Assembly: GCA_017464845.1 (NCBI GenBank)
Contig: JAFTYD010000019.1
Location: 117,567-163,021, forward strand
Length of the DNA stretch: 45,455 nt
Direction of reading: 5' to 3'
DNA from: Clostridia bacterium
GTDB lineage: Bacteria; Bacillota; Clostridia; Christensenellales; UBA1242
Part shown: positions 1 to 10,138 of the stretch, one piece after another
How the letters are laid out: each line of letters opens with the position of its first letter
Numbering within the stretch: the first letter of the stretch is position 1
Translations under genes and position numbers: made by a program
The notes under the pieces: generated by a model
Told to the model about the DNA's origin: nothing
Database searches by the model: none
What the model saw: only the letters and a program-made list of their open reading frames with translations

Positions 1-1651
1 CGTCATTCTTGAAATATTCAAAAATATTATTTGCAATAATCTCTCCAATATCATTAATTGAATTAATACTTTCTATACTTGCATTTTTCAATTCATCTAA
101 ACTTTCAAAAGTTTTTGCAATATCTTTTGCTGTTTTTATTCCAACTTCAGATATTCCTAATGCATATAAAAATCTATTAAATTCAATCTTCTTACTATTA
201 TTAATTGCTTTTTCCAAATTACTAGATTTCTTTTCTTTAAATTTTTCAAGTTTCATAAAATCTTCACTTGTGTATTTAAATAAATCAGAAAATTTTCTTA
301 AATTAAAATTATCAAAAAACAATTCAATAGTTTTTTCAGAAAGACCTTCAATATTGAAAGCATCTCTACTTGCAAAGTGAACAATTTTATCAACAACTTG
401 TTCTTTACAATTATCACTATTTTCACAATATAATAGTGGTCCTTTTTGAACTAATAAAGATGAACAACATGGACAAAAACTTGGTGGTTCAATTTCTTTT
501 GAATCATCATATTTTTCAGCAAGACCTAAAACTTCAGGAATAACTTCGTTACTTCTTCTAATAAAAATTCTACTACCAATTGAAACTTTCTTTTTCTTGA
601 TATCATCATAGTTATTTAAGGTTGCTCTTTTAACTGTTGCACCTGCAAGTTCAACAGGTTCTAAAATTGCAATTGGTGTTACTTTTCCACTTCTTCCAAC
701 TTGCCAAATTACATCATTTAAAATTGTTGTAATTTCTTCTGCTTCAAACTTATAGGCCATTGCCCACTTTGGAAATTTATTAGTATAACCAATCTCATCA
801 CGAATATTAACTTGATTAACTTTTATAACCATTCCGTCAATCATAACATCAAGATTAGATTTTTCTTTATCAACTTTTTGTATTTCATTTTTAAGTTCAT
901 CTATTGATGATAAAATTTTAAAATAATTCCCTGTTTTAAAATTATTTTCTTTTAAGAAATTTATTATTTCTTCTTGACTTTCAAAAGTCTTACCTTCACA
1001 CAATAATATTGAATAACAGAAGAAATCAAGATTCCTTTTTGCAGTAACTTTTGGATCCAAATTTCTTATTGCACCAGCAACACCATTTCTTGGGTTTTTT
1101 AAAGGTTCTTCTGCTGTTTCATTATATTTTTTAAAAGCTTTTTGAGTCATCATTCCTTCGCCTTGAACAATAAGTCTTCCTTTAAAATTTATTTTAAGCG
1201 GAACTGATTTTATTGTCTTAACTTGAAGTGAAACATCTTCCCCAATAAGACCATTACCTCTTGTTGTTGCTGATACAAATTCTCCATTGTTGTATTCAAT
1301 AACAAGATTTAATCCATCAAATTTATACTCCAAAGAAAAGTTTGCATCTTGAAGAAATTCTCTCATATCTTTTGTCCATTTATCTAAATCTTCAAAACTT
1401 CTTACTTTACTTAAACTAAATAATCTAACTTCATGTTTATGTTTTTTAAATTTATCTAAAACTGTATCCCCTACTCTGTTTGTTGGAGAATTTGGTAATG
1501 TTAAATTTAACTCCTTTTCAAGATCAACAAGTTCATAATATAACTTGTCATATTCATAATCTGAAATAGTTGGATTGTCATAAACATAATAATTTATGTT
1601 ATGTTTTTCTATTTCTTTAATGAGATAATTCATTCTTTCTAATTTATCCAT
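1..1651 (-). CDS. ligA: NAD-dependent DNA ligase LigA (3' end beyond window)
   Basis: Seals nicks in DNA during replication and repair using NAD+. About 550 codons are present and the C-terminus lies off the left edge. The N-terminus starts MDKLERMNYLIKEIEKHN and carries the Ia-type DYEYD segment. The adenylation motif KFDG, with its AMP-accepting lysine, sits in SLEYKFDGLNL near residue 110. The OB-fold region and a four-cysteine zinc finger (CPCC...C...C near residue 405) follow, then the start of the helix-hairpin-helix region. The BRCT domain would lie outside the window. The ATG shares one base with the pcrA stop (TAATG) and follows GGAGGG, so translation is probably coupled to pcrA. The pcrA-ligA pairing is common in Firmicutes. 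Identification is firm. Confidence 0.97.
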   Translation of the reverse strand, partial: MDKLERMNYLIKEIEKHNINYYVYDNPTISDYEYDKLYYELVDLEKELNLTLPNSPTNRVGDTVLDKFKKHKHEVRLFSLSKVRSFEDLDKWTKDMREFLQDANFSLEYKFDGLNLVIEYNNGEFVSATTRGNGLIGEDVSLQVKTIKSVPLKINFKGRLIVQGEGMMTQKAFKKYNETAEEPLKNPRNGVAGAIRNLDPKVTAKRNLDFFCYSILLCEGKTFESQEEIINFLKENNFKTGNYFKILSSIDELKNEIQKVDKEKSNLDVMIDGMVIKVNQVNIRDEIGYTNKFPKWAMAYKFEAEEITTILNDVIWQVGRSGKVTPIAILEPVELAGATVKRATLNNYDDIKKKKVSIGSRIFIRRSNEVIPEVLGLAEKYDDSKEIEPPSFCPCCSSLLVQKGPLLYCENSDNCKEQVVDKIVHFASRDAFNIEGLSEKTIELFFDNFNLRKFSDLFKYTSEDFMKLEKFKEKKSSNLEKAINNSKKIEFNRFLYALGISEVGIKTAKDIAKTFESLDELKNASIESINSINDIGEIIANNIFEYFKND

Positions 1652-3837
1652 TATCCCTCCAAAATTTCAAGTGGTGCAAGGTCAAGCATTAAACTCTTTT
1701 TTCCAAAACCATCAAACACAATATCTCCAACAAGTCCATCATCAGAAATGTCAATAATTTTACCTTCTCCATATTTTGGATGCTTAACAATTTGACCAAT
1801 TTTATACTTTGTTACATCAATACGAGATTTATCTTCTTTTTCTTCTTTTAAGAAAATATTTTTATTAAAATAATTAAAAGTTTTCTTATTTTCAACAAAA
1901 AAATCATCTTTTTTGTCTATTTTATCTTTAAATACCAAACCTAACTCTTTTATAAATCTACTTTGCATTTGATAATTTGTTTGTCCATACATATATCTCT
2001 TTGAACAATAAGTTAAAAATATTCTTTCCTCTGCACGTGTAATTGCAACATACATAAGTCTTCTTTCTTCTTCAAGTTCACTGTTTCCAGACTTTCTATT
2101 TGATGGGAAAATTTGTTCTTCAAGACCAACAACAAATACCACCTTAAACTCAAGTCCCTTTGCAGCATGAACAGTTGCTAAACTTACGAAACCATCTTCG
2201 CCAATAGAATCAACATCAGATATTAATGTTACAGTTTCCAAGTAATCTTGAAGTGTCGCTTCTGGGTTATCTTTTTCATATTCTTCAACTGAAACAATAA
2301 AACTATTTATGTTCATAAGTTTATTTTCATCTTCTTCATTCTTGTTTGGAAAAGCTGACATTATATCAAATTTTGAAATTACTTTTTTAATAAATTCACT
2401 TAAACTATATGAATCAAAATTCTCTTTTAATTCAATAAAAGTCTCTCTAAATTTTTCTAATTTTTTATAAATTACACTTTCTTGTTTTATATCTTCTGAT
2501 AAAATTTTATCAAGCAAACAATCCTCTTCTTTTACATTTTCACTTTCAAACAATTGCAATTTTGCAATAGCACCATCACCTATTCCCCTCTTTGGAAAAT
2601 TGATAATTTTAGTAAAAGAAACATCATCTCTTTTGTTGATAAATAATCTTAAATAGTAAAGAATATTTTTGATTTCAACTCTTTCATAAAACTTGAATCC
2701 ACCGAACAATTTATGTGGAATATTATATGATAAAAATGATTCTTCAAAAGATCTTGACAAAGCATTCATTCTCATAAGAATTGCGAAATCGCTATAAGAA
2801 TAACCTTTTGCAACAAGCTCTTGAATTTTGTTTGCAACAAACAAAGCTTCATCTCTTTCATCATAAGCATTATAGACAACAGGAGCTTCTCCTTCTTCCT
2901 TATCAGTCCACAATTTTTTGTCTAATCTTTCTCTATTATTTTTAATAACATTGTTAGCAATATTCAATATATTTTTTGAACTTCTATAATTTCTTTCAAG
3001 TTTAAAAACATGGACATTTTGAAAATCATCTTTTATTTTGAATATATTTTGAAAGTTTGCTCCTCTCCAAGAATATATACATTGATCCTCATCTCCGACA
3101 ACGAATAAATTACCATGCACTTTGCACAGCATTTTTACAAGTTCATATTGAATAGAGTTTGTATCTTGAAATTCGTCAACTAATATATACTTAAATCTAT
3201 TTGAATACTGATATAAAATTTCTTCATCATTTAAAAACAGTTCATATGTCTTTTTAAGTAAATCATCAAAATCTAAAGCATTATTTTTCTTTAAATATTC
3301 TTCATATCTTATAGCAAGACTATACACAAGTTTTCCATCAATAAAACCCCTGTCATTCTCACAACTTAAAAAATATGTATTCAAATCTAAAGTTGTATTT
3401 TTCCAATTAGAAATAAAATATGTTACTTCTTTTTTTATTTTATCATCTGTAACATTTTTTTCTGCAAAAACATCTTTCAACACTTTTTCTCTATCACTTT
3501 CAGAATAAATAGAAAAATCTCGAGTATAACCTTCAAGTCTTTCTATATCTCTTCTTAATATTTTTACACACATTGAGTGAAATGTTGAAATCCAAACATC
3601 TTTTCCTCCCATATTTGAAATTCTTTCTTTCATTTCATTTGTGGCTTTATTTGTGAAAGTAATAGCAAGAATGTTATAAGGCGAAACATTTCTTTCTTCA
3701 ATCAAATAAGCTATTCTATGTGTTAAAAGTCTAGTCTTTCCACTACCAGCTCCAGCTGTTACTAATACAACCCCTTCAGTTGTAAAAAGAGCATTTCTTT
3801 GTTCTTCATTTAATGTGTTTAAATTATAATTTTCCAT
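1651..3837 (-). CDS. pcrA: ATP-dependent DNA helicase PcrA/UvrD
   Basis: Superfamily 1A 3'-5' helicase acting in repair, replication restart and conflict resolution. It has 728 aa, the usual PcrA length. Visible motifs are the Walker A GAGSGKT (near residue 29), motif II DEFQDTN, motif III VGDEDQCIYSWRGA, motif V/VI VHAAKGLEFKVVFVVGL and YVAITRAEERI. The C-terminus has the PcrA Tudor-like tail (YKIGQIVKHPKYGEGKIIDI), which contacts RNA polymerase in the family. The ATG has no Shine-Dalgarno sequence. Instead an extended -10 box lies 7 nt upstream (see the promoter entry), so a leaderless transcript is likely. The gene is followed by ligA with a one-base overlap. Confidence 0.96.
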   Translation of the reverse strand: MENYNLNTLNEEQRNALFTTEGVVLVTAGAGSGKTRLLTHRIAYLIEERNVSPYNILAITFTNKATNEMKERISNMGGKDVWISTFHSMCVKILRRDIERLEGYTRDFSIYSESDREKVLKDVFAEKNVTDDKIKKEVTYFISNWKNTTLDLNTYFLSCENDRGFIDGKLVYSLAIRYEEYLKKNNALDFDDLLKKTYELFLNDEEILYQYSNRFKYILVDEFQDTNSIQYELVKMLCKVHGNLFVVGDEDQCIYSWRGANFQNIFKIKDDFQNVHVFKLERNYRSSKNILNIANNVIKNNRERLDKKLWTDKEEGEAPVVYNAYDERDEALFVANKIQELVAKGYSYSDFAILMRMNALSRSFEESFLSYNIPHKLFGGFKFYERVEIKNILYYLRLFINKRDDVSFTKIINFPKRGIGDGAIAKLQLFESENVKEEDCLLDKILSEDIKQESVIYKKLEKFRETFIELKENFDSYSLSEFIKKVISKFDIMSAFPNKNEEDENKLMNINSFIVSVEEYEKDNPEATLQDYLETVTLISDVDSIGEDGFVSLATVHAAKGLEFKVVFVVGLEEQIFPSNRKSGNSELEEERRLMYVAITRAEERIFLTYCSKRYMYGQTNYQMQSRFIKELGLVFKDKIDKKDDFFVENKKTFNYFNKNIFLKEEKEDKSRIDVTKYKIGQIVKHPKYGEGKIIDISDDGLVGDIVFDGFGKKSLMLDLAPLEILEG

Positions 3838-3844
3838 AGAATAT

Positions 3845-3874
3845 ATTTTAGCATATTTTAATTAGCCTTATCAA
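3845..3874 (-). promoter_or_regulatory. pcrA promoter, probably giving a leaderless mRNA
   Basis: On the minus strand: -35 TTGATA (3869-3874), 18 bp, extended TGC then -10 TAAAAT (3845-3850), 7 nt, then the pcrA ATG at 3837. The -35 lies inside the last codons of the upstream 117-aa gene. The expected start site falls at or next to the A of the ATG, and no ribosome binding site is present. Confidence 0.6.
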
Positions 3875-4211
3875 ACAAACTGAATGAATTTTCTTTTTCT
3901 TTCTCAATTTCATTTTTAAGTCTAGTAAAATTATCAATAGTTTTTAATAAGTATCTTTCTTTACCATTTTCATCAAGTTTATTAAAATAATTTTCATCCA
4001 TCAAAAGTTTTATAGGATTGATAATTTCTTCTTCTTTTTCAAGTAATGTTCTTACCTTTTCACTAAATTTTTCATCTATATTTTTTATTGACTTAATCTT
4101 GCAATTACCATTTTTTGAAGCATGTGGAATCTCATTTGGTAATTTTTCTCCATTTGAAATTAATCTTTTCTTTGCTCTTTGAGCCATACATTTTAAAATA
4201 TCTTTACTCAT
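3858..4211 (-). CDS. conserved-looking hypothetical protein, 117 aa
   Basis: I do not recognise this protein. It is a small, charged, soluble protein (MSKDILKCMAQRAKKRL...) with a basic N-terminal third and a C-terminal half rich in Glu/Lys that looks helical. There is no signal peptide or membrane segment. The start is well supported by AAAGGAG eight nt before the ATG. It sits between rpsU, with its own terminator, and pcrA, 20 bp downstream. A candidate promoter (TTGGGT, 18 bp, TATAAT) lies about 25-50 bp upstream of the start codon. Real expression is likely. Function is unknown. Confidence 0.75.
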   Translation of the reverse strand: MSKDILKCMAQRAKKRLISNGEKLPNEIPHASKNGNCKIKSIKNIDEKFSEKVRTLLEKEEEIINPIKLLMDENYFNKLDENGKERYLLKTIDNFTRLKNEIEKEKENSFSLFDKAN

Positions 4212-4332
4212 AACTTTTCTCCTTTATAGTTATAAAAATTATAAAACAAGACATTTTGTTAACCCAAAGAGAATTTTTTTTAAATTCGTTTTATTTTGTC
4301 GAATAATAATGAAAAAAGGTAATTTTTGCAAT
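4212..4332 (-). promoter_or_regulatory. leader of the 117-aa gene with one Spo0A-box-like heptamer
   Basis: This intergenic stretch holds a TATAAT-type -10 about 25 bp before the ATG and one TGTCGAA heptamer (4297-4303, plus strand), matching the Spo0A box. With this base composition several such heptamers are expected by chance in 45 kb, so the site alone proves little. Confidence 0.3.
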
Positions 4333-4359
4333 AAAAAAGAACAAACCTTAAGTTTGTTC
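4333..4359 (-). terminator. rpsU intrinsic terminator
   Basis: Stem GAACAAAC/GTTTGTTC with a 5-nt loop, followed on the minus strand by six T residues, just after the rpsU stop codon. Confidence 0.85.
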
Positions 4360-4367
4360 TCATTTTA

Positions 4368-4550
4368 TTAACCTCTTTTTCTAGCTCTTTTTCTAGCAGC
4401 TTCAGATTTTTTCTTTCTCTTTACGCTAGGTTTATCATAAGCTTCTTTCTTTCTAATATCACCGATGATTCCATCTTTTTGACATTTTCTCTTAAATCTT
4501 TTAAGAGCACTTTCCAATGATTCTGTTTCGCCTACTTTAACAGTTGTCAA
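4368..4550 (-). CDS. rpsU: 30S ribosomal protein bS21
   Basis: Small-subunit protein needed for 30S initiation near the anti-Shine-Dalgarno end of 16S rRNA. I choose the TTG start at 4550 (60 aa, [22 protein letters not shown]). It lines up with the B. subtilis S21 N-terminus and leaves a usable AAAGGTG 9 nt upstream. The upstream in-frame GTG codons at 4562 and 4559 would overlap that ribosome binding site. The C-terminus has the typical basic stretch [21 protein letters not shown]. The gene is monocistronic, with its own promoter and terminator. Confidence 0.93.
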   Translation of the reverse strand: MTTVKVGETESLESALKRFKRKCQKDGIIGDIRKKEAYDKPSVKRKKKSEAARKRARKRG

Positions 4551-4585
4551 TATTCTCACCACCTTTCAAGACCATAATTGTCATA

Positions 4586-4614
4586 ATTTTACCATACTAA
4601 AAAGCAAAAGTCAA
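4586..4614 (-). promoter_or_regulatory. rpsU promoter
   Basis: Minus strand -35 TTGACT (4609-4614), 17 bp spacer, -10 TAAAAT (4586-4591), about 36 bp upstream of the TTG start. Near-consensus sigma-A type. Confidence 0.8.
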
Positions 4615-4631
4615 GTGAAAATAGATTATTT

Positions 4632-5876
4632 TTAGTTTTCAAACAAATTACAAATCATTCCATTTTCAAAAGGTTTTATCATTTTAACTTTTACAATATC
4701 CCCAACAGAAAATTCTCCATTAATATAACACTTTACATAATTTTTGGTATATCCAACAAAGAAATCCCCTTCTTTCTCTTCTATTAAAACCTCTCCTTCT
4801 TTATTTTGTATTAAGAAATTTTCTTTAAGAACATCATTAATCTTTTCTAATTCTTTAACTCTCTTCTTTTTAATTTCAAAATCCAAATCTTTATAAATTT
4901 TACTTGCAACAGTCCCCTCTCTTTGAGAATAAGGGAAAATATGTAAAGCAGAAAATCCAACTTTTTTAACAAATTCACAAGTTTTTAAAAATTCTTCTTG
5001 ACTTTCTTCAGGGAAACCAACAATAACATCTGTTGTAATTCCTGCAAGTGGAAAATATTTTTTTATTAATTTTGTTGTGTTATAAAACTCATCACAAGAG
5101 TAATGTCTATTCATTCTTTTCAAAGTTTCATCACAACCGCTTTGTAATGATAAATGAAAGTGTGGACAAAAATTTTTAAGCTTTGATAGTCTTTGAATAG
5201 AATCTTCATTAATAAAAGTATCTTCAACTGAACCTAGCCTTATTCTTTTTCCACAATTGTCTAATTTTTCGAGTAAGTCAATTATTCCATTTTTACCTTG
5301 AATTTTATAATCCATAAGATTAATTCCAACAAGAACTATTTCTTGAATCTCATCTGGTAAAGATAAAACTTCTTTTAAAATACTCTCAGCATCTCTTGAT
5401 CTACTTCTACCTCTAAGATAAGGAATAATACAATAGGTACAAAAATTATCACATCCATCTTGAATTTTTATATAAGCTCTAGTTCTTGTTTGATAAGCTG
5501 TCATATTATCTTCATAAACATTTGAAACTTCATCAAGAAAAACACCTTTTTCTTCAAGCCTAGAAATTATTTTTATTTTCCCATAAGTTCCTGAAATATA
5601 TTCAACACCTTTGTCTTTAAACTTTTCAAAACTATTTTGACTTGCACAACCACAAACAAAAATTTTTGCATTTTTATTAAACTTTTTACATCTAGCAATC
5701 ATTTGTCTTGATTTTCTTTCTGCTTCAGAAGTTACTGCACAAGTATTTATAATATACATATCAGCTTCTTCAAGTTTATCACTAGTTTCGTAACCTTTAT
5801 TTTTTAAATCAAATATCAAGGAATCACTTTCATATTTGTTAACCTTACAACCTAAAGTTAAAACACAAACTTTCAT
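4632..5876 (-). CDS. mtaB: tRNA t6A37 methylthiotransferase MtaB
   Basis: Radical-SAM enzyme that converts t6A at position 37 of ANN-decoding tRNAs to ms2t6A. It has 414 aa. The N-terminal MTTase domain begins MKVCVLTLGCKVNKYESD, where KVNKYE is the MtaB rather than MiaB signature. Three cysteines (TLGC, NTCAV, CGCAS) bind one cluster, and the radical-SAM CxxxCxxC is DGCDNFCTYCIIPYLRGR. A TRAM-like domain ends the protein. GGAG lies 8 nt before the ATG. It follows rsmE by 12 bp and probably forms an operon with it. tsaD, which makes the t6A substrate, is also encoded in this window. Confidence 0.94.
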   Translation of the reverse strand: MKVCVLTLGCKVNKYESDSLIFDLKNKGYETSDKLEEADMYIINTCAVTSEAERKSRQMIARCKKFNKNAKIFVCGCASQNSFEKFKDKGVEYISGTYGKIKIISRLEEKGVFLDEVSNVYEDNMTAYQTRTRAYIKIQDGCDNFCTYCIIPYLRGRSRSRDAESILKEVLSLPDEIQEIVLVGINLMDYKIQGKNGIIDLLEKLDNCGKRIRLGSVEDTFINEDSIQRLSKLKNFCPHFHLSLQSGCDETLKRMNRHYSCDEFYNTTKLIKKYFPLAGITTDVIVGFPEESQEEFLKTCEFVKKVGFSALHIFPYSQREGTVASKIYKDLDFEIKKKRVKELEKINDVLKENFLIQNKEGEVLIEEKEGDFFVGYTKNYVKCYINGEFSVGDIVKVKMIKPFENGMICNLFEN

Positions 5877-5888
5877 TTTTTTTCTCCA

Positions 5889-6590
5889 TCAATTTTCACT
5901 CAAAATACTTATCATTGACATCATTGCAACAGAAGCAGTTTCACATCTTAAAATTCTTTTTCCAAGACTCAATGAAATTGCATTTTGTGAAATTATATCT
6001 TGTTTTTCTTTATCAGAAAAGCCACCTTCTGCACCTACAATAATAGCAATATTTTTTCCATTTAATTTACTAAAATCAAATCTTTTTTCTTCTCTTTCAT
6101 TAGCAAATAAAACAACATCAAATTCACTTAATCTACTTAAAATTTTATCAAAATTTTGAACATCTTCAAGTTCCATTTGTTTAGATCTTTCACATTGTTT
6201 ACATGCATTTAAAATAATAGTTTCAAGTCTTTGTCTTTTATTTTCATTTGATTTTGCAACACAAAATTCTGACATAAAAGGAACAACTTTTGTTATTCCA
6301 AGTTCAACTGCTTTTTGCAAAATAAATTCAAATTTTTCTCGTTTTGCAAGAGCCTGAAAAAGAACTATATTTTTGTTAGGAAGTGCAGGACAAATCCATT
6401 TATCTTTAACTTCACATTCTGCATAGTTTTTTTCAATTTTTTTAAGATTGCAAAGATACTCATATTCATCATTTAGATAAACTATAACTTCTTCATTTTC
6501 TTTCATTCTAAGTACACTTTTTAAATGTACAAGTTCTTCATTTTCAATAATAATCTTATCGTTTTTTAATGTTCCAAAAAATCTTCTCAT
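5889..6590 (-). CDS. rsmE: 16S rRNA m3U1498 methyltransferase RsmE
   Basis: SPOUT-class methyltransferase modifying U1498 in 16S rRNA. It has 233 aa, starting MRRFFGTLKNDKIIIENEE, the usual RsmE N-terminus. The PUA-like N-terminal domain is followed by the knotted domain with ALAKREKFEFILQKAVELGI, CERSKQ and IVGAEGGFSDKE, and the tail SLGKRILRCETA. An in-frame TTG five codons upstream at 6605 would overlap the -10 box, so I prefer the ATG at 6590. There is no Shine-Dalgarno sequence, and the promoter spacing indicates a leaderless mRNA. Transcribed with mtaB. Confidence 0.93.
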   Translation of the reverse strand: MRRFFGTLKNDKIIIENEELVHLKSVLRMKENEEVIVYLNDEYEYLCNLKKIEKNYAECEVKDKWICPALPNKNIVLFQALAKREKFEFILQKAVELGITKVVPFMSEFCVAKSNENKRQRLETIILNACKQCERSKQMELEDVQNFDKILSRLSEFDVVLFANEREEKRFDFSKLNGKNIAIIVGAEGGFSDKEKQDIISQNAISLSLGKRILRCETASVAMMSMISILSEN

Positions 6591-6596
6591 GAAGAT

Positions 6597-6625
6597 ATAA
6601 TACAATAATTAAATAAAAAATACAA
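6597..6625 (-). promoter_or_regulatory. rsmE promoter positioned for a leaderless transcript
   Basis: Minus strand -35 TTGTAT (6620-6625), 17 bp, -10 TATTAT (6597-6602), then 6 nt to the ATG at 6590. A normal start site 7 nt after the -10 is exactly the A of the ATG. Confidence 0.65.
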
Positions 6626-6630
6626 GAAAA

Positions 6631-6660
6631 ATAAAAAAAAGACTAAGAAAAACCTTAGTC
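6631..6660 (-). terminator. dnaJ intrinsic terminator
   Basis: Stem GACTAAG/CTTAGTC, 6-nt loop, eight T residues. The 5' arm contains the last codon and the stop codon of dnaJ (GAC TAA). It insulates the heat-shock operon from rsmE. Confidence 0.9.
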
Positions 6661-7782
6661 TTTTGATTTATTTAAGAAATTTTTATATTTTGGATAACTA
6701 TTTTCGCTTTGTAATTCTTCAATTTGTTTCAATAGTTCCTTTGTCTTCTTATCAATTGATTTTGGCGGTTCAGCTTTTATTGTAACAAGCATATCTCCAT
6801 AGTACTCTCTATTCAAAGCTTTAACACCTTTATTTTTCAATCTCATAATAGTACCACTCATAGTACCTTCTTTTATTTCCAAAGTAAACTTTCCATGAAC
6901 GGTTGGAATATCAATTTTTCCACCAAGCAAACAAGTAGTAAATGGTACATATAAATCTAAACAAATATCTATACCTTTTCTTACTAAAATTGCATGATTT
7001 GAAACAGAAACTTTGATATTTAAATCTCCATTAACACCTTGTCTTATTGGAGCATTTCCTTCCCCTTTCATTCTAATAACTTGACCGTCATCAATACCTG
7101 CAGGAACTTTAACTTTAACTTGTTTAGTAACTTTTTTGTATCCTTTACCATTACAAGCTTCACACTTTTCTTTTATTATTTTTCCTGTAGCATTACACTT
7201 TGAACAACCAGCTTCTCTAATAGTTGTACCAAACATTGTATTTTGTTGATATCTAACTCTTCCTGTTCCTTTACAATCAGGACAAACAGTATATTCAATA
7301 CCATTTTTTGCACCTGTTCCAGAACATGAATTACAAGACTCTAATTTTGAAATATTGATAATTTTTTCAACACCATTTACAGCTTCTTCAAAAGTTAAAT
7401 TTAATGCAAGATTTATATCATCACCTTTTTCCATAACTCTTGATTGTCTTGATGCTCCGCCTCCACCGAACGCAGAAAAAATATCAGAGAAGAAATCTCC
7501 AAAACCACCACTTCCTCCACCGAAGAAGTCTCCAAAACCTCCTGCGCCTCCTTGGAATTGAGGTCCATCTGCTGATCCGTATTGATCATAATTTGCTCTT
7601 TTTGTATCATCACCTAAAACTTCATAAGCTTCATTTATTTCTTTAAATTTTTCAGCAGCTTCATCTGTTTTATTTAAGTCTGGATGATATTTTTTTGCAA
7701 GTCTGCGATATGCAGATTTTATATCATCTGCATTCGCATTCTTGTCAACACCAAGGATTTGATAATAATCCTTATTTGCCAT
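6655..7782 (-). CDS. dnaJ: chaperone DnaJ (Hsp40)
   Basis: Co-chaperone that stimulates DnaK ATPase and delivers substrates. It has 375 aa. The J domain holds [11 protein letters not shown] and the HPD triad (KKYHPDLN), followed by a Gly/Phe-rich linker ([13 protein letters not shown]) at residues 75-110. Four zinc-binding repeats follow: [24 protein letters not shown] (third repeat degenerate at the last Gly) and CEACNGKG, then the C-terminal beta domains. The ATG overlaps the dnaK stop by one base (TAATG), so translation is probably coupled. Last gene of hrcA-grpE-dnaK-dnaJ. Confidence 0.97.
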   Translation of the reverse strand: MANKDYYQILGVDKNANADDIKSAYRRLAKKYHPDLNKTDEAAEKFKEINEAYEVLGDDTKRANYDQYGSADGPQFQGGAGGFGDFFGGGSGGFGDFFSDIFSAFGGGGASRQSRVMEKGDDINLALNLTFEEAVNGVEKIINISKLESCNSCSGTGAKNGIEYTVCPDCKGTGRVRYQQNTMFGTTIREAGCSKCNATGKIIKEKCEACNGKGYKKVTKQVKVKVPAGIDDGQVIRMKGEGNAPIRQGVNGDLNIKVSVSNHAILVRKGIDICLDLYVPFTTCLLGGKIDIPTVHGKFTLEIKEGTMSGTIMRLKNKGVKALNREYYGDMLVTIKAEPPKSIDKKTKELLKQIEELQSENSYPKYKNFLNKSKD

Positions 7783-9599
7783 TATTCAACCACCACTTCT
7801 GGATCTGAATCGTCTGATCCGTTGTTATTATCATTATTTCCATTAGTTGCATTAGCTTGTGAATTTTGATAAAGTTTAGTAAAAATTTCATTAGATAAAT
7901 TTGTTAAATTTTCAAGTTCATTCTTGATAACATCAAGATCATCACTTTCAAAATCTTTCTTAGCTTTTTCAATTTCATCTTCTAATCTCTTCTTATCTTC
8001 TTCAGAGATTTTATCTCCGTTTTCTTTAAGAAGTTTTTCAAGACTATAAACCATATTATCAGCTTGATTTTTTGTTTCAACTAATTCTTTTCTCTTCTTA
8101 TCTTCTTCTTCATGTTCTTGAGCTTCTTTAATTGCTCTTTCAATATCTTCATCTTTAAGATTTGAAGAAGCTGTAATTGTTATACTTTGTTCTTTATTTG
8201 TTCCAAGATCTTTTGCTGAAACGTGAACAATACCATTAGCATCAATATCAAATGTAACTTCGATTTGAGGAACTCCTCTTGGTGCTGGTGGAATATCTGA
8301 AAGTTGGAATCTTCCAAGAGTTTTATTTTGAGCAGCAAATTCTCTTTCACCTTGAAGAACATGAATATCAACACCTGGTTGATTGTCAGATGCAGTTGAG
8401 AACACTTGTGATTTTTTAGTAGGAATAGTTGTATTTCTTTCGATTAATTTTGTAAATACACCACCTAATGTTTCGATACCAAGTGACAATGGTGTAACGT
8501 CAAGAAGAAGAACGTCTTTAACATCTCCTGCAAGAACACCACCTTGAATTGCAGCACCAACAGCAACACATTCATCTGGGTTAATTCCTTTATAAGGTTC
8601 TTTTCCTGTAAAGTTTTTAACAGCTTCAAAAACTGCAGGAATTCTAGTTGAACCACCAACTAAAATAACTTTATCAATTTGTGATTTGCTTAAGTTAGCA
8701 TCTGATAATGCCTTAACTGTACAATCAATTGTTTCTTTAACTAAATCTTCAGTTAATGTATCAAATTTAGCTCTAGTAAGTTCATATTCTAAGTGTTTTG
8801 GACCTGTTGCATCAGCTGTAATGAATGGAAGACTAATTGTAGTTTTTGGAGTTGCAGAAAGGTCAATTTTAGCTTTTTCAGCACTTTCTTTAAGTCTTTG
8901 CATAGCTTGTTTATCTTTTGATAAATCTAAACCCGCATTTTCTGATTTAAAAGCTTCAACAAGATGATCAACGATTCTTTGGTCGAAATCATCTCCACCA
9001 AGTTTTGTATTACCATTTGTTGATAAAACTTCAAATACACCATCACCAATTTCAAGAATTGATACGTCAAATGTACCACCACCAAGGTCATAAACTAAAA
9101 TCTTTTGATTTTGGTTTTCCCCTTTATCAAGACCATAAGCAAGAGCAGCTGCTGTTGGTTCGTTGATAATTCTAAGAACTTCAAGTCCAGCAATTTTACC
9201 AGCATCTTTAGTTGCTTGTCTTTGAGCATCATTAAAGTAAGCATGAACTGTAATAACAGCTTGAGCAACTTTTTCACCAAGATAGCTTTCTGCATCAGCT
9301 TTAAGTTTAGATAAAATCATAGCAGAAACTTCTTGTGGTGTATAATCTTTTCCATTAAGATTAACTTTGTTATTTGTTCCCATTTCTCTTTTAATTGAAA
9401 TAATTGTGTTGTCATGATTAACAATAGCTTGACGCTTTGCAACCTTACCAACAAGTCTTTCACCATCTTTAGTATAAGCTACTACTGATGGAGTTGTTCT
9501 ATCTCCCTCTGCGTTTGCAATAACTGTAGGTTGACCACCTTCAATAACAGCAACACATGAATTTGTTGTTCCTAAGTCAATACCAATAATTTTACTCAT
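7782..9599 (-). CDS. dnaK: chaperone DnaK (Hsp70)
   Basis: ATP-dependent Hsp70 chaperone, 605 aa from [19 protein letters not shown] place the start at this ATG because AAGGAGG lies upstream and family members begin here. An in-frame ATG 114 nt further upstream lies inside grpE and would add a non-homologous tail. Visible features are phosphate 1 (IDLGTTNS), [30 protein letters not shown], the substrate domain ([15 protein letters not shown]) and an acidic C-terminus ending PEVVVE in place of the enterobacterial EEVKD. grpE ends 4 bp upstream. Confidence 0.98.
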   Translation of the reverse strand: MSKIIGIDLGTTNSCVAVIEGGQPTVIANAEGDRTTPSVVAYTKDGERLVGKVAKRQAIVNHDNTIISIKREMGTNNKVNLNGKDYTPQEVSAMILSKLKADAESYLGEKVAQAVITVHAYFNDAQRQATKDAGKIAGLEVLRIINEPTAAALAYGLDKGENQNQKILVYDLGGGTFDVSILEIGDGVFEVLSTNGNTKLGGDDFDQRIVDHLVEAFKSENAGLDLSKDKQAMQRLKESAEKAKIDLSATPKTTISLPFITADATGPKHLEYELTRAKFDTLTEDLVKETIDCTVKALSDANLSKSQIDKVILVGGSTRIPAVFEAVKNFTGKEPYKGINPDECVAVGAAIQGGVLAGDVKDVLLLDVTPLSLGIETLGGVFTKLIERNTTIPTKKSQVFSTASDNQPGVDIHVLQGEREFAAQNKTLGRFQLSDIPPAPRGVPQIEVTFDIDANGIVHVSAKDLGTNKEQSITITASSNLKDEDIERAIKEAQEHEEEDKKRKELVETKNQADNMVYSLEKLLKENGDKISEEDKKRLEDEIEKAKKDFESDDLDVIKNELENLTNLSNEIFTKLYQNSQANATNGNNDNNNGSDDSDPEVVVE

Positions 9600-9603
9600 T
9601 AAA

Positions 9604-10137
9604 TTAATCCTCCTTTTTATTAACAATGACTTTTGAATAACGGATAACTTTACCGTTAAATTTATATCCTGCTTGGAATTCGTCCAAGATGATATCATTT
9701 TCTTTTTCTTCATTTTTCATAACTGCAATAACATTATGAAGATTTGGATCGTATATTTGTCCAATAGAATCTATTTTTTCTACTCCAAGTTCTTCAAGGA
9801 TTCTTATGATTTTATTTTCAATCATAACAACACCTTCCAAAACTTTTTCATCTTTAATTATTTTTTTTGCTTCTTTGAAAGTATCAAGACTTGGTAAAAA
9901 TGCTTCGATAACAGAAATTTGACCTTCAACTTTTGCATCTTTAAGTTGTTGTGAAGTTCTTCTTCTGTAATTATCAAAATCAGCTTGTAACCTTTGAACC
10001 ATTTCTAAATATTCATTTTTATTTTCATTTGGTTCATTTGAAATAACTTCAACATTATCTTCTTCTATGTTAATATTTTCATCAACATTATATTCTTCAC
10101 AAACTACTTTTTCTTTCTTTAAATTTTTATCTCTCAC
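9604..10137 (-). CDS. grpE: nucleotide exchange factor GrpE (GTG start)
   Basis: Exchanges ADP for ATP on DnaK. It has 177 aa. I place the start at the GTG at 10137 ([10 protein letters not shown]...), because AAAGGAG lies just upstream, overlapping the last codons of hrcA. The in-frame ATG at 10167 lies inside hrcA and has no ribosome binding site. The N-terminal acidic tail is followed by the long dimer helix ([23 protein letters not shown]) and the beta-wing region ending [11 protein letters not shown]. Second gene of the heat-shock operon. Confidence 0.95.
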   Translation of the reverse strand: MRDKNLKKEKVVCEEYNVDENINIEEDNVEVISNEPNENKNEYLEMVQRLQADFDNYRRRTSQQLKDAKVEGQISVIEAFLPSLDTFKEAKKIIKDEKVLEGVVMIENKIIRILEELGVEKIDSIGQIYDPNLHNVIAVMKNEEKENDIILDEFQAGYKFNGKVIRYSKVIVNKKED

Positions 10138-10138
10138 A

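Noticed and set aside
4297..4303. Single Spo0A box upstream of the 117-aa gene
   Set aside because: By base composition about four such heptamers are expected by chance in the window; no second box or special promoter spacing supports it.
9600..9713. DnaK with a 38-residue N-terminal extension
   Set aside because: The extra part is the grpE 3' end read in another frame; AAGGAGG lies right before the conserved [10 protein letters not shown] start.
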